From Candidatus Bacteroides intestinavium (GTDB taxonomy: Bacteria > Bacteroidota > Bacteroidia > Bacteroidales > Bacteroidaceae): a DNA stretch of 50,171 nucleotides. The notes beneath the pieces were generated by a model, which did not search any database, was not told the DNA's origin, and worked only from the letters and a program-made list of their open reading frames with translations. The stretch's first letter is position 1, and every line of letters starts with the position of its first letter. The stretch spans positions 1-50,171 of the forward strand of contig DWZE01000012.1 in assembly GCA_019118325.1 (NCBI GenBank). The letters run 5' to 3'. Below are positions 7,789 to 15,826 of this stretch, piece after piece. Both the position numbers and the translations under genes were made by a program.

Positions 7789-8865
7789 TCAATGGTCCAA
7801 CGACACCCCGTCCAGCAAATCCAGATACAGCCGGATGGCCTCCTCAATCTCCTCCACGAAGACAAATTCGTCCGCCGTGTGTGAACGGCTGCTCTTGCCC
7901 GGCCCCATCTTCATGGAGGGGAAAGGCATCAGCGCCTGGTCCGACAACGTAGGCGAGCCGAAAGGTACGCGGCCCAACGACACGGCCCGACGCACCACGG
8001 GATGCTGGGGCGGCACATGCGATGACCCCAGACGGAAGCTGCGGGCACGGGCTTCGCACTTCAGGTGGGGGGTGATAAGGTCGAAGAGTTCCTGATTGGT
8101 GTAGCACTCATTGCTACGGATGTCCACCACGAAGGTGCAGCGGTCCGGGATGACATTGTGCTGCGTGCCGGCGTTGACCATCGTGACGCTCATCTTGACG
8201 GGACCTAACAGCGGGGAAACTTTCGGGAAACGGTAGTCGCGGAACCAGGCGATGTCGTCCAGCACCTTATAGATGGCATTGTCGCCCTCGTCGCGCGCAG
8301 CATGCCCGGAACGGCCCGTAGCAGTGACGTCCAGCACCATCAGGCCTTTCTCGGCAATGGCGGGCTGCATCTCAGTGGGCTCGCCCACCAAGGCAAAGGC
8401 AACGGGCGGCAGTTGGGGCAGGACGCTCTCGAGACCGTCCTTGCCGGAGACTTCCTCCTCGCACGAAGCCAGGAACAAAAGGTTATAGGACTGCGACGTG
8501 CGGCACAGTTGCAGAAAGACCTGCAACAGGCTGACCACGCTGGCCCCCGCGTCGTTACTGCCCAGCCCGTAGAGTTTGCCGTTGGGTTCCAGGCGGGGCG
8601 TGAATGGGTCGCGCCGCCAGCCGCTGACGGGTTTCACGGTGTCGATATGCGAATTGAGCAACAAGGTGGGTTTCTTCAGGTCGAATGCCGGACCCATGCA
8701 CCAGACGTTGTTGCCCTTGCGGCCGGTGTCCATCCCCTGTAGTTCCATATATTGTTGCAGGCAGTCGGCGGCACGCGCCTCGTCGCGGCTGACAGAGGGA
8801 ATGGCGATGAGGGATTGCAGGAGACTGACGGCCTCAGAAGTCAATGTGGTTATATCAGCATTCAT
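7789..8865 (-). CDS. argE: M20-family deacetylase, ArgE-like (acetylornithine/acyl-amino-acid deacetylase)
   Basis: 358 aa. It is a dinuclear-metal hydrolase that removes acyl groups from amino acids. In Bacteroidales arginine synthesis the substrate may be an acylated ornithine or citrulline, and sequence alone does not settle which. Visible M20 features are LLNSHIDTVKP (His metal ligand, Asp), YGLGSNDAGAS (bridging Asp), ASCEEEVSGKDG (catalytic Glu plus metal Glu), VGEPTEMQ and the C-terminal RSHTADEFV His ligand. The dimerisation lid lies between about 175 and 285. It is convergent with envC, separated by only 22 bp. No other arg biosynthetic gene is adjacent; argS is 39 kb away. Confidence 0.82.
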   Translation of the reverse strand: MNADITTLTSEAVSLLQSLIAIPSVSRDEARAADCLQQYMELQGMDTGRKGNNVWCMGPAFDLKKPTLLLNSHIDTVKPVSGWRRDPFTPRLEPNGKLYGLGSNDAGASVVSLLQVFLQLCRTSQSYNLLFLASCEEEVSGKDGLESVLPQLPPVAFALVGEPTEMQPAIAEKGLMVLDVTATGRSGHAARDEGDNAIYKVLDDIAWFRDYRFPKVSPLLGPVKMSVTMVNAGTQHNVIPDRCTFVVDIRSNECYTNQELFDLITPHLKCEARARSFRLGSSHVPPQHPVVRRAVSLGRVPFGSPTLSDQALMPFPSMKMGPGKSSRSHTADEFVFVEEIEEAIRLYLDLLDGVSLDH

Positions 8866-9206
8866 AACGGTACACAGATGTTCATGTTGGGTTTATACTA
8901 TGATCGGTTCTTTGCTTTCTTTGGAATTAACTAAGGTGACAGACGGAGTTATCGCTCCGCTCAGGAGTTAAAGGCCAATATCTTTGGCGTGTATCGCCGG
9001 ACCAACTATGAGTTGTCCACCGCCTTCCAACTCCTTATAAGTACTTCCCATACCTCAAAGATAAAATCTCCTATATATAATATAATAGGTATAGGAACAT
9101 TCAACGAAGCCTCATCGGTAAAGACAGATTAAGCAGAAAGGCACAGTTTCCTTCACTCCTCTGTACGAATCTGCTTAATCTGTTTCTATCGGCGGGCTGA
9201 CTCCAT
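8866..9206. other. 341-bp gap with repeat remnants
   Basis: No gene is visible. Around 8940-8975 the sequence (GGAGTTATCGCTCCGCT, then AGGAGTTAA) resembles the inside of the MITE-like element at 35552-35671 and looks like a decayed relative. An AT-rich stretch follows (about 9070-9100), then the inverted repeat at 9124-9183. I found no convincing argE promoter. Confidence 0.5.
9124..9183. repeat. 14-bp perfect inverted repeat downstream of the S41 protease gene
   Basis: ACAGATTAAGCAGA (9124-9137) pairs with TCTGCTTAATCTGT (9170-9183) around 32 bp. It lies just 3' of the S41 stop codon on the minus strand. No T-run follows, so it is labelled a repeat, although RNA end formation or stability is possible. 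Confidence 0.75.
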
Positions 9207-10898
9207 TCAGATGCTGTCCGTCCGCTGCTCGTCAGCAGCCGGGGCACTCAGCATCTTCTGATAGGCCACAGGGTCGCCCAGTATCTTCACGGCCTCCTTC
9301 AGGTCGGGATCATCCTTCAGTTGCTGGATGATACTGCCCCGCTGGTAGTAGTAGCGCTTGATAATCTCGACGGCCAGCATATCCTTGATTTCCTTCGCGA
9401 AATGGTCCAGGTCGCGGTCCAGGTTGTGCTGCAGCTTTTTCTCCAGGGCATCAAACTCGGCGGAGGCATCGTCCAGGTAGCCCTCGAACTCGGCCATCTC
9501 CTTCAGGCTCTTCAGCATCTTCTCGGTCTGCTGGTCGTACTTGAAATCGGCGGCTTTCACCTTCTTCTTGAAGGCGGCGTAGTCGGCGTCCGTCACCTCG
9601 AACAGTTCGGGAGATGCCACCCGGTCGTGCTTCAGACAGTAATCCGTGGCATAGTCGAAGATGAGGTTCTCGTTCACCAAATAGAACAGGATGTTGGGCA
9701 GCTTCTCGGTCTCCACCTCAATGTCCGGCGTCACGCCGCCCCCGTCGCGCACGATGCGGCCCGCACGGGTCCGGAACTCCGTCGTCAGGCTGTCAGGGAT
9801 GCGGCCCACACTGCCGTCCGCATTGCGGTGGGCATAGTCAATGGCCTGCACGCAACGGCCGCTGGGGATGTAGTACTTCGAGGTGGTCAGCTTCATCATG
9901 CCACCGTAGGGCAAGGGGCGTGTGGTCTGCACCAATCCCTTGCCGAACGTGCGCGTGCCTACCAGGACGGCGCGGTCCAGGTCCTGCAACGAGCCGGCCA
10001 GAATCTCGGAGGCCGAAGCCGTGACGCTGTTCACCAGCACGGCCAGCGGAATATCCGGGTCTATCGGTTCGCGGAGGGTCTTATAGACATTGTCGGCCTG
10101 CTTCAGGCGCCCTTTTGTCGTGACCAAAGTTTCGCCTCGGGGCAGGAAGAAGTTGGCGATGTCCACCGCCTCATCCAGCAGGCCGCCACCGTTGTTGCGC
10201 AGGTCGATGACCAGCGACTTGATGCCCTGGCGCTTCAGGCTGAGAAAGGCTTCCTTGAACTCTTGCGAAGGGTTGCCGGAGAAAGTGCTGAGGTTGATGT
10301 AGCCGATGCTGTCACCCACCATTCCGTAATAAGGAATAATGGGCAACTCGATGGAACGGCGCACGATGTCGAACTCCAGCGGCTTCTTCACGCCGGGCCG
10401 CTGCACCTTCAGTTTGAAGCTGGTGCCCACCTGTCCGCGCAACAGCGTGCTGACGTCCGGATTGCCCTTCAGGTCCTGGCCGTCCAACTCCAGCAGGATA
10501 TCGCCGGCCTTCAGCCCGGCTTCGGCGGCAGGCATCCCCTCGTAGGGTTCGGAGATGGTGGTGTACTGCGTCTTGCGCGAATAGGTGATGACAGACCCGA
10601 TGCCGCCATAGCTGTTCTTCAGCATCTGCTCCAGCTCGTCCTGGTCGTCCTCGGGATAATACTCGGTATAGGGGTCCAGCGAATAGAGCATCGCATCGAT
10701 GCCCTCGCGGACGGTTTTGTTGGGGTCGATGGTGTCCACATAGAACAAATCCAGCTCCTTTACGATGGAATTGAAGATGTCCAGATTCTTGGCCATCTGG
10801 AAACTCCGGCTGTCGCCGCTTGCAAAGCCCCACAAACCGATGAGGCTCACCCCCAAAATCAGGGTCACGACCCAGCGTAACTTCAGAAAACGTCTCAT
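9207..10898 (-). CDS. S41-family C-terminal processing protease (CtpA/Prc type)
   Basis: 563 aa from the ATG at 10898. The frame stays open to 11021, but that longer start would lie beyond the -7 box at 10958-10965. An N-terminal signal anchor (residues 8-26) directs it to the periplasm. A PDZ domain spans about 95-175 (GGIGSVITY, GLKAGDILLELDG), and the S41 domain follows with NGGGLLDEAVDI and the catalytic pair Ser295 (TASASEI) and Lys320 (RTFGKGLVQ), 25 residues apart as in Prc. The C-terminal 150 residues are helical and charged. Such proteases trim or degrade periplasmic substrates by tail recognition. The neighbours give no hint of a substrate. Confidence 0.92.
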   Translation of the reverse strand: MRRFLKLRWVVTLILGVSLIGLWGFASGDSRSFQMAKNLDIFNSIVKELDLFYVDTIDPNKTVREGIDAMLYSLDPYTEYYPEDDQDELEQMLKNSYGGIGSVITYSRKTQYTTISEPYEGMPAAEAGLKAGDILLELDGQDLKGNPDVSTLLRGQVGTSFKLKVQRPGVKKPLEFDIVRRSIELPIIPYYGMVGDSIGYINLSTFSGNPSQEFKEAFLSLKRQGIKSLVIDLRNNGGGLLDEAVDIANFFLPRGETLVTTKGRLKQADNVYKTLREPIDPDIPLAVLVNSVTASASEILAGSLQDLDRAVLVGTRTFGKGLVQTTRPLPYGGMMKLTTSKYYIPSGRCVQAIDYAHRNADGSVGRIPDSLTTEFRTRAGRIVRDGGGVTPDIEVETEKLPNILFYLVNENLIFDYATDYCLKHDRVASPELFEVTDADYAAFKKKVKAADFKYDQQTEKMLKSLKEMAEFEGYLDDASAEFDALEKKLQHNLDRDLDHFAKEIKDMLAVEIIKRYYYQRGSIIQQLKDDPDLKEAVKILGDPVAYQKMLSAPAADEQRTDSI

Positions 10899-10957
10899 TT
10901 TACTGCTCTTTTTAGATGAAAAACCATTTTTTTTGCCTTTCCGAGGCAAATTTTCTG

Positions 10958-10965
10958 CAAAGATA
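10958..10965 (-). promoter_or_regulatory. Promoter -7 box for the S41 protease gene
   Basis: The minus strand reads TATCTTTG (TAnnTTTG), 60 bp upstream of the chosen ATG at 10898. It supports the shorter start. It abuts the divergent tRNA promoter at 10965. Confidence 0.5.
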
Positions 10966-10996
10966 TTGCATATTTCAAAATATACCACTACTTTTG
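10965..10996 (+). promoter_or_regulatory. tRNA-Asn promoter
   Basis: ATTG (10965-10968), 20 bp, then TACTTTTG (10989-10996): a near-canonical Bacteroides sigma-70-type promoter, with the first tRNA base about 25 bp downstream. Confidence 0.7.
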
Positions 10997-11021
10997 CACC
11001 GCATTTGAGAAAAAACAACAC

Positions 11022-11095
11022 TCTTCGTTAGCTCAGTCGGTTAGAGCATCTGACTGTTAATCAGAGGGTCCTTGGTTCAAGTCCAAGACGAAGAG
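11022..11095 (+). tRNA. tRNA-Asn (GUU), copy 1
   Basis: 74 nt with a complete cloverleaf: acceptor arms TCTTCGT and ACGAAGA, D arm GCTC/GAGC, anticodon stem TCTGA/TCAGA with loop CTGTTAA (anticodon GUU), and T arm CTTGG/CCAAG with loop TTCAAGT. The discriminator base is G and CCA is not encoded. It is the first of two identical genes. Confidence 0.97.
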
Positions 11096-11118
11096 CAAAA
11101 AGATGTCAAATGCAACAC

Positions 11119-11192
11119 TCTTCGTTAGCTCAGTCGGTTAGAGCATCTGACTGTTAATCAGAGGGTCCTTGGTTCAAGTCCAAGACGAAGAG
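11119..11192 (+). tRNA. tRNA-Asn (GUU), copy 2
   Basis: Identical in all 74 bases to the copy at 11022, with a repeat offset of 97 bp. The short leader CAACAC before each gene is also shared, pointing to a recent tandem duplication. Both copies should come from one transcript, ending at the terminator at 11208. Confidence 0.97.
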
Positions 11193-11207
11193 CAAAGAGA
11201 CAGACAG

Positions 11208-11236
11208 GAGGAACGCCGCGGCGTTCCTCTTTTTTT
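11208..11236 (+). terminator. Rho-independent terminator of the tRNA-Asn pair
   Basis: A perfect 11-bp inverted repeat (GAGGAACGCCG / CGGCGTTCCTC, 11208-11229) is followed by seven T residues, 15 bp after the second tRNA. Confidence 0.93.
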
Positions 11237-11347
11237 GTGCCCTTCCGCCAGACTTTCCGCGACACGATGTCGCCACGCACGCCCCTGCATGGCAGCAAAC
11301 AATCCGGATAAACGCCCCGCGAACGCTGCCCCTTGCCCCGTTTCCCA

Positions 11348-12052
11348 TCAACTCTCCGCCACCGCCAAGGTCAGCACACTGATGCGTATTCCCTCCACGC
11401 CCTCCAGCGTATCGGCACAAGCCGTGAGGGTGGCTCCCGTGGTCAGCACGTCGTCTATCAGCAGCACGTGACGCCCGGCAAAGGCGGAGGCATCGCTCGC
11501 GACAAAAGCTCCGTCCACATTATCCCAACGCTGTAGGGGCGATTTCCGCGTCTGCGTCTCCGTGAACTCCCGGCGCTGCACATTCCCCACCGACAGCGGA
11601 ATGCCCGTCACGGCCGACACCCCTTGCGCGATGCACTCGCTCTGATTGTACCCCCTGCGCCGCTGCTTGTCCGGATGCAAAGGCACGGGCAGCAACACGT
11701 CCACCCCCTCGAAGAACCCCGACCGGAGCAGGTCCGCCGCCATCAGCCGTCCCATGGCCCTGGCATAATCCTGGCGGCCTTCATACTTCATACGCCACAG
11801 GATGCGCCGGTAGTCTCCACCCTTCCGGTAACGGAAGTAGGACGTGGCACGCTCCAGCGGGAAGCGTCCCCAGAAACGGCGTTCTACGGGATTGTCTGCC
11901 CGCAAATGATATGCGGTGCGGGGCAGGCCGATATCACACTTCAGACACAGCACCTCTTCCCCATCGTCCAGACTGGCGCCACATACGACGCAACGCCTCG
12001 GGACAAACAGGCGAAAAAGGGAGAGGAACCAACGTGTACAAGTCTTCCACAT
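11348..12052 (-). CDS. comF: ComF-family phosphoribosyltransferase-like protein
   Basis: 234 aa. An N-terminal zinc-ribbon-like segment has four cysteines (Cys21, Cys24, Cys36, Cys39). The type I phosphoribosyltransferase fold follows, with DVLLPVPLHPDKQRRRGYNQSE and the PRPP-binding loop LLIDDVLTTGATL (about residues 197-210). ComF relatives are needed for DNA uptake in naturally competent bacteria, but their chemistry is unknown. In Bacteroidales the function is unproven. It is monocistronic, with a likely -7 box at 12191-12198. No other competence gene is in the window. Confidence 0.88.
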   Translation of the reverse strand: MWKTCTRWFLSLFRLFVPRRCVVCGASLDDGEEVLCLKCDIGLPRTAYHLRADNPVERRFWGRFPLERATSYFRYRKGGDYRRILWRMKYEGRQDYARAMGRLMAADLLRSGFFEGVDVLLPVPLHPDKQRRRGYNQSECIAQGVSAVTGIPLSVGNVQRREFTETQTRKSPLQRWDNVDGAFVASDASAFAGRHVLLIDDVLTTGATLTACADTLEGVEGIRISVLTLAVAES

Positions 12053-12190
12053 GGCAGGTCGCTAAATTCTTTCGTTTTCGAACGGGCCGGCACCCTGCGT
12101 CTACAGATTCACAGATGTCAGCCCCATCCGGCCAACGCCCGAAAAACAATAAGCTCCGGGAGCCCCAGTGCGGGTTTGAATGGCCGTCCG

Positions 12191-12198
12191 CAAAGATA
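12191..12198 (-). promoter_or_regulatory. Probable comF promoter -7 box
   Basis: The minus strand reads TATCTTTG, matching TAnnTTTG, 139 bp upstream of the comF start. The -33 element is weak. Confidence 0.45.
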
Positions 12199-12273
12199 CA
12201 TCATTCATTCCAAAATAGCATTACCCCGCACCGGAAAAACAGTCCCCGCATTTCGCCCCACTCAGACACTGCG

Positions 12274-12365
12274 GACAGGGATATCGCCGCCCGCAAGCGA
12301 AGATATCGCCGCCCACGGACGCAGATATCGCCGTCCACGGGCGCAGATATACCCAAGCACGGACA
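12274..12365. repeat. 22-bp phased repeat array B (comF/susC gap)
   Basis: Cores lie at 12280, 12302 and 12324 (all GATATC) and 12346 (GATATA), with an exact 22-bp period. Spacers include GCCGCCCGCAAGCGAA and GCCGTCCACGGGCGCA. The array lies between the divergent comF and susC promoters, outside both predicted transcripts. Confidence 0.92.
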
Positions 12366-12436
12366 CCTGTAAATCAGTGGACAACCGATAAGGGGAAAGC
12401 CGCAGTGTTAAATATCCCTTTAATTTTCACACAAAC

Positions 12437-12468
12437 ATTGTATTTCATACAAAAGTTTGCTATCTTCG
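12437..12468 (+). promoter_or_regulatory. susC promoter
   Basis: ATTG (12437-12440), 20 bp, then TATCTTCG (12461-12468), one mismatch to TAnnTTTG. It leaves a leader of about 85 nt before the susC ATG. Confidence 0.6.
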
Positions 12469-12559
12469 GCCAAAATAAGTAAAAAGGCCTGCACCCAGAC
12501 GGCCGCCTTTACACATCCGAGACCTTTCAAATCTTTATTATTTACCTAAATGCTTTTTT

Positions 12560-15500
12560 ATGCAGAAGAAATTCAGAAGAGTAAGCATGATACTCATGCT
12601 TTCCTTGCTCCCCGCAAGCCTGCTACAGGCAACTCCTGCCACTGCTGAAACCCGCATTGTACAACAAAGCGGCGAGTGCCAAGGCGTAGTGAAAGACACT
12701 AACGGAGAACCCGTCATCGGCGCCTCCGTAGTAATTAAAGGTACTTCCCAAGGTATGATAACCGACCTTGACGGAAAATTCAGCATCGCCGATGTCAAAC
12801 CCGGCGCAGTATTGGAAATCACCTACATCGGCTACATCAAACAGACCGTCACCTGGCAAGGGCAACCCTTGAACGTCACCCTCCAGGAAGACACCCAGCA
12901 ACTGGACGAGGTGGTAGTCGTGGGCTTCGGCACCCAGAAGAAGGCCAACCTGACCGGTGCCGTCACCACGGTAAAGATGGACGACGTGCTGGGCGACCGT
13001 CCCTTGACGAAAGCCGCGGACGCCTTGCAAGGCGCCGTGCCGGGACTGTTGGTCAGCAGCGGCGGCAATGCCCCCGGCACGAGCAAATCGTTCCAAATAC
13101 GTGGCGCATACTCGCTGGGCATACAGAACAGCGACGGAAGTTACGGTGCCACCGTTGCCCCCTTGGTGCTGATTGACAACGTGGAAGGAGACATCGACCT
13201 GATAAACCCCAATGACATCGAGTCCATCACCGTCCTGAAAGATGCAGCCAGCACGGCCATCTACGGCGCCCGTGCTGCCGGCGGCGTCATCCTGGTGACT
13301 ACCAAACGGCCACAAGGGGCCACACGCTTCCAACTGCACTACAACAACAATCTGGCCTTCACCAGTGCCATCAACCTGCCCAAGCAGGCTCCGCTGGAAA
13401 CCTACCTGCAGGCCTACATCGACACGGGACGTGACGATTTCTGGTCCATCGGCTCGCCCAACGTGCCGCGCTGGCTGGAACTGCTGGGACAATACCGCCA
13501 AGACCCCTCCTCCGTACCGACGCAGGGCGACGGCATCTATCGTGACACGGATGGCGCCCTATACTTCCTCAACGAAAAGGACTTGGTGAAGAACATGCTC
13601 GAAACCGGTTTCCAGCATACGCACAACCTCTCCATCAGCGGCGGCACGGACCGCCTGCGCTATCGCCTCTCCGGTGCCTTCACCAACAGCGACGGCGTGC
13701 TCATCACGAACATGGACAAGTACAAACGTCTGAACGTCAGCAGCTTCCTTTCTGCCGACATTACCCCTTGGTTCACGCAGGAAGCCACACTGAGCTATGC
13801 ACACAGCGATGACAGCCAGCCGCAATCCACGGCCGGCGGCATCTACAGCCTCCGCCTGGCATCATTCTATCCGGAAGGCACCATGCCCGAGGGCTATGGC
13901 GTAGGCGGCGATGACAACTTGCCCTTCTTCACCCCCAGAAACCAGATACTGAATGCCAACACCTACAAGAACATCTACGACAACCCGCGCATCTTCCTGA
14001 AGTCCATCCTGAAACCCCTGAAAGGCCTGGAAATCGCATTCGAGTACACTTTTGACAAGACCATGTATGACTATCACTATTACACCGGCGTCAAGAGCTT
14101 TACCACCATCCAGGGCGGAAACGATACCTACCCCAGCAATGACTACCTGCGCAAATATAAACAGTATACGAACTACAATGCCATCAACGCCTACGCCACG
14201 TATGGCTTTGACCTGGCTGTAGACCACCACTTCAAGCTCATGGCCGGCTTCAACCAGGAGTCCAGCTACCAAGAGACCGTGGATAACTATTCGTATGACC
14301 AGGCCGTGGTGGAAGTTCCGTCATTGGGCGGCGGCACAGGGACACTGACAGCCCGCGACTACTATACGGAATACGCCGTGCGCGGCGGTTTCTTCCGGGT
14401 GAACTATGACTACCAGGGCAAGTACCTGCTGGAAGTGAACGGCCGCTACGACGGTTCCTCGCGCTTCCCGAAAGATTCGCGCTTCGGCTTCTTCCCCTCC
14501 GTATCCCTCGGATGGAATGTGGCAGAAGAAAGTTTCATCAAAAACGCCACCGAGGACTGGCTGGACCAGTTCAAGATTCGCGGCTCATACGGCGTGATTG
14601 GCAACCAGAACATCGTGGAATATGCCTTCATCCCCTCCATGTCCATCAGCAACACCTACAGCGGTTGGCTATTGAACGGACAGCAAGTGGCTGCCGTCAC
14701 CTCGCTGCCGTCACTGGTAAGCACATCATTCACATGGGAAAAGGTGCATACGACCAACATCGGCGTGGACTTTTCGCTGTTCAAAAGCCGCCTGACCGGA
14801 CTGTTCGAATGGTACCAGAAAGACACAAAAGGCATGTTGGCTCCGGGCATGCAGCTCCCCGCCGTAGTAGGCGCCTCCGCACCTTATCAAAACACGGCAG
14901 ACATGCGCACCCGCGGTTGGGAAGTCAACCTGACGTGGCGGGACCGCATAGGGAAATGGGGCTACAGCGTAGGCTTCAACCTGTCCGACTCCAAGAGCAC
15001 GATCACCAAGTATGACAGCAATGAGTCGAAGCTATTAAGCAACTTCTACGAAGGGCAAGAACTGGGCGAAATCTGGGGATATGTCTACGACGGATTCTAT
15101 ACCGTGGATGACTTTGTAGACACGCAGAGCTGGCAGCTGAAGGACGGAGTGACGGACATCAACGGTTATGCCGTGCGTCCGGGCGACATCAAGTTCAAGA
15201 ACCTGCGCGACGACGACCAGGGCGAGAACCTCATCACATCCGGCGTGAACACACTGGATAACCCCGGCGACCGGACCGTCATAGGCAACTCATTGCCGCG
15301 CTACCTCTATGGCATCAACCTCAGCGCAAGCTACGAAGGCTTTGACCTAAGCGTCTTCCTGCAAGGCACGGGCAAACGCGATTATTGGCTGGCCAACGTG
15401 CTGACCTTCCCCATGTATGGCGACTACACTTTCCTGCCGCTCTATGACGGCCTGGACAACTACTGGAAGCCGGTGGATGCCGCCAATGGCGACTACACAT

Positions 15501-15805
15501 GCGCCAATCCGGGTGCCGAGTATGCACGCATTTACGACAGTTACGGCAATATGGGCTCCAACTACCGGCAGTCGGACCGTTACCTGTCCGATGCGTCCTA
15601 CCTGCGCATCAAGAACGTGACGCTGTCATATACGTTCCCGAAGCACCTCATCCGCAAGCTTACGCTCAGCCAGCTGAAACTGTTTGTCAGCATAGAGAAC
15701 CTGGCCACCTTCAGCTCGCTCCCCAAAGGCATTGACCCCGAAACCTTGTCGTGGAGCTATCCGGCTTTCCGCACGGTGTCCTTCGGCATAAACCTTTCTT
15801 TATAA
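12560..15805 (+). CDS. susC: SusC/RagA-type TonB-dependent outer-membrane transporter
   Basis: 1081 aa. A signal peptide (about 1-29) is followed by a carboxypeptidase-regulatory-like beta domain (about 38-115, GVVKDTNGEPVIGASVVIKG) and the TonB-box-like QQLDEVVVVGFGTQKK. The plug (about 130-240, ALQGAVPGLLVSSGG...IYGARAAGGVILVTTK) and a beta-barrel ending in SFGINLSL complete the protein. SusC proteins import large ligands, usually oligosaccharides, powered by TonB-ExbBD. The partner susD follows 12 bp later and then a sulfatase, so the ligand is probably a sulfated glycan (inference). No hybrid two-component system, SusR or sigma/anti-sigma pair is adjacent, which is unusual for a utilisation locus. 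Confidence 0.95.
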   Translation: MQKKFRRVSMILMLSLLPASLLQATPATAETRIVQQSGECQGVVKDTNGEPVIGASVVIKGTSQGMITDLDGKFSIADVKPGAVLEITYIGYIKQTVTWQGQPLNVTLQEDTQQLDEVVVVGFGTQKKANLTGAVTTVKMDDVLGDRPLTKAADALQGAVPGLLVSSGGNAPGTSKSFQIRGAYSLGIQNSDGSYGATVAPLVLIDNVEGDIDLINPNDIESITVLKDAASTAIYGARAAGGVILVTTKRPQGATRFQLHYNNNLAFTSAINLPKQAPLETYLQAYIDTGRDDFWSIGSPNVPRWLELLGQYRQDPSSVPTQGDGIYRDTDGALYFLNEKDLVKNMLETGFQHTHNLSISGGTDRLRYRLSGAFTNSDGVLITNMDKYKRLNVSSFLSADITPWFTQEATLSYAHSDDSQPQSTAGGIYSLRLASFYPEGTMPEGYGVGGDDNLPFFTPRNQILNANTYKNIYDNPRIFLKSILKPLKGLEIAFEYTFDKTMYDYHYYTGVKSFTTIQGGNDTYPSNDYLRKYKQYTNYNAINAYATYGFDLAVDHHFKLMAGFNQESSYQETVDNYSYDQAVVEVPSLGGGTGTLTARDYYTEYAVRGGFFRVNYDYQGKYLLEVNGRYDGSSRFPKDSRFGFFPSVSLGWNVAEESFIKNATEDWLDQFKIRGSYGVIGNQNIVEYAFIPSMSISNTYSGWLLNGQQVAAVTSLPSLVSTSFTWEKVHTTNIGVDFSLFKSRLTGLFEWYQKDTKGMLAPGMQLPAVVGASAPYQNTADMRTRGWEVNLTWRDRIGKWGYSVGFNLSDSKSTITKYDSNESKLLSNFYEGQELGEIWGYVYDGFYTVDDFVDTQSWQLKDGVTDINGYAVRPGDIKFKNLRDDDQGENLITSGVNTLDNPGDRTVIGNSLPRYLYGINLSASYEGFDLSVFLQGTGKRDYWLANVLTFPMYGDYTFLPLYDGLDNYWKPVDAANGDYTCANPGAEYARIYDSYGNMGSNYRQSDRYLSDASYLRIKNVTLSYTFPKHLIRKLTLSQLKLFVSIENLATFSSLPKGIDPETLSWSYPAFRTVSFGINLSL

Positions 15806-15826
15806 CAACTACTAAAAATGATGTGT

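Larger units (their letters stand above)
12053..12559. other. 507-bp divergent gap between comF and susC
   Basis: It holds, in order, a minus-strand -7 box for comF (12191), repeat array B (12274-12365) and the susC promoter (12437-12468). No gene is evident. Weak open frames here have no recognisable product. Confidence 0.7.

Noticed and set aside
8866..9206. A riboswitch or small RNA upstream of the argE-like gene
   Set aside because: I could match no known riboswitch pattern; the recognisable content is repeat remnants and an inverted repeat.
9321..10880. Long plus-strand open frame of 519 codons opposite the S41 protease gene
   Set aside because: It is antisense to a complete S41 protease and its translation shows no known domain. 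GC-rich codon use produces such shadows throughout the window.
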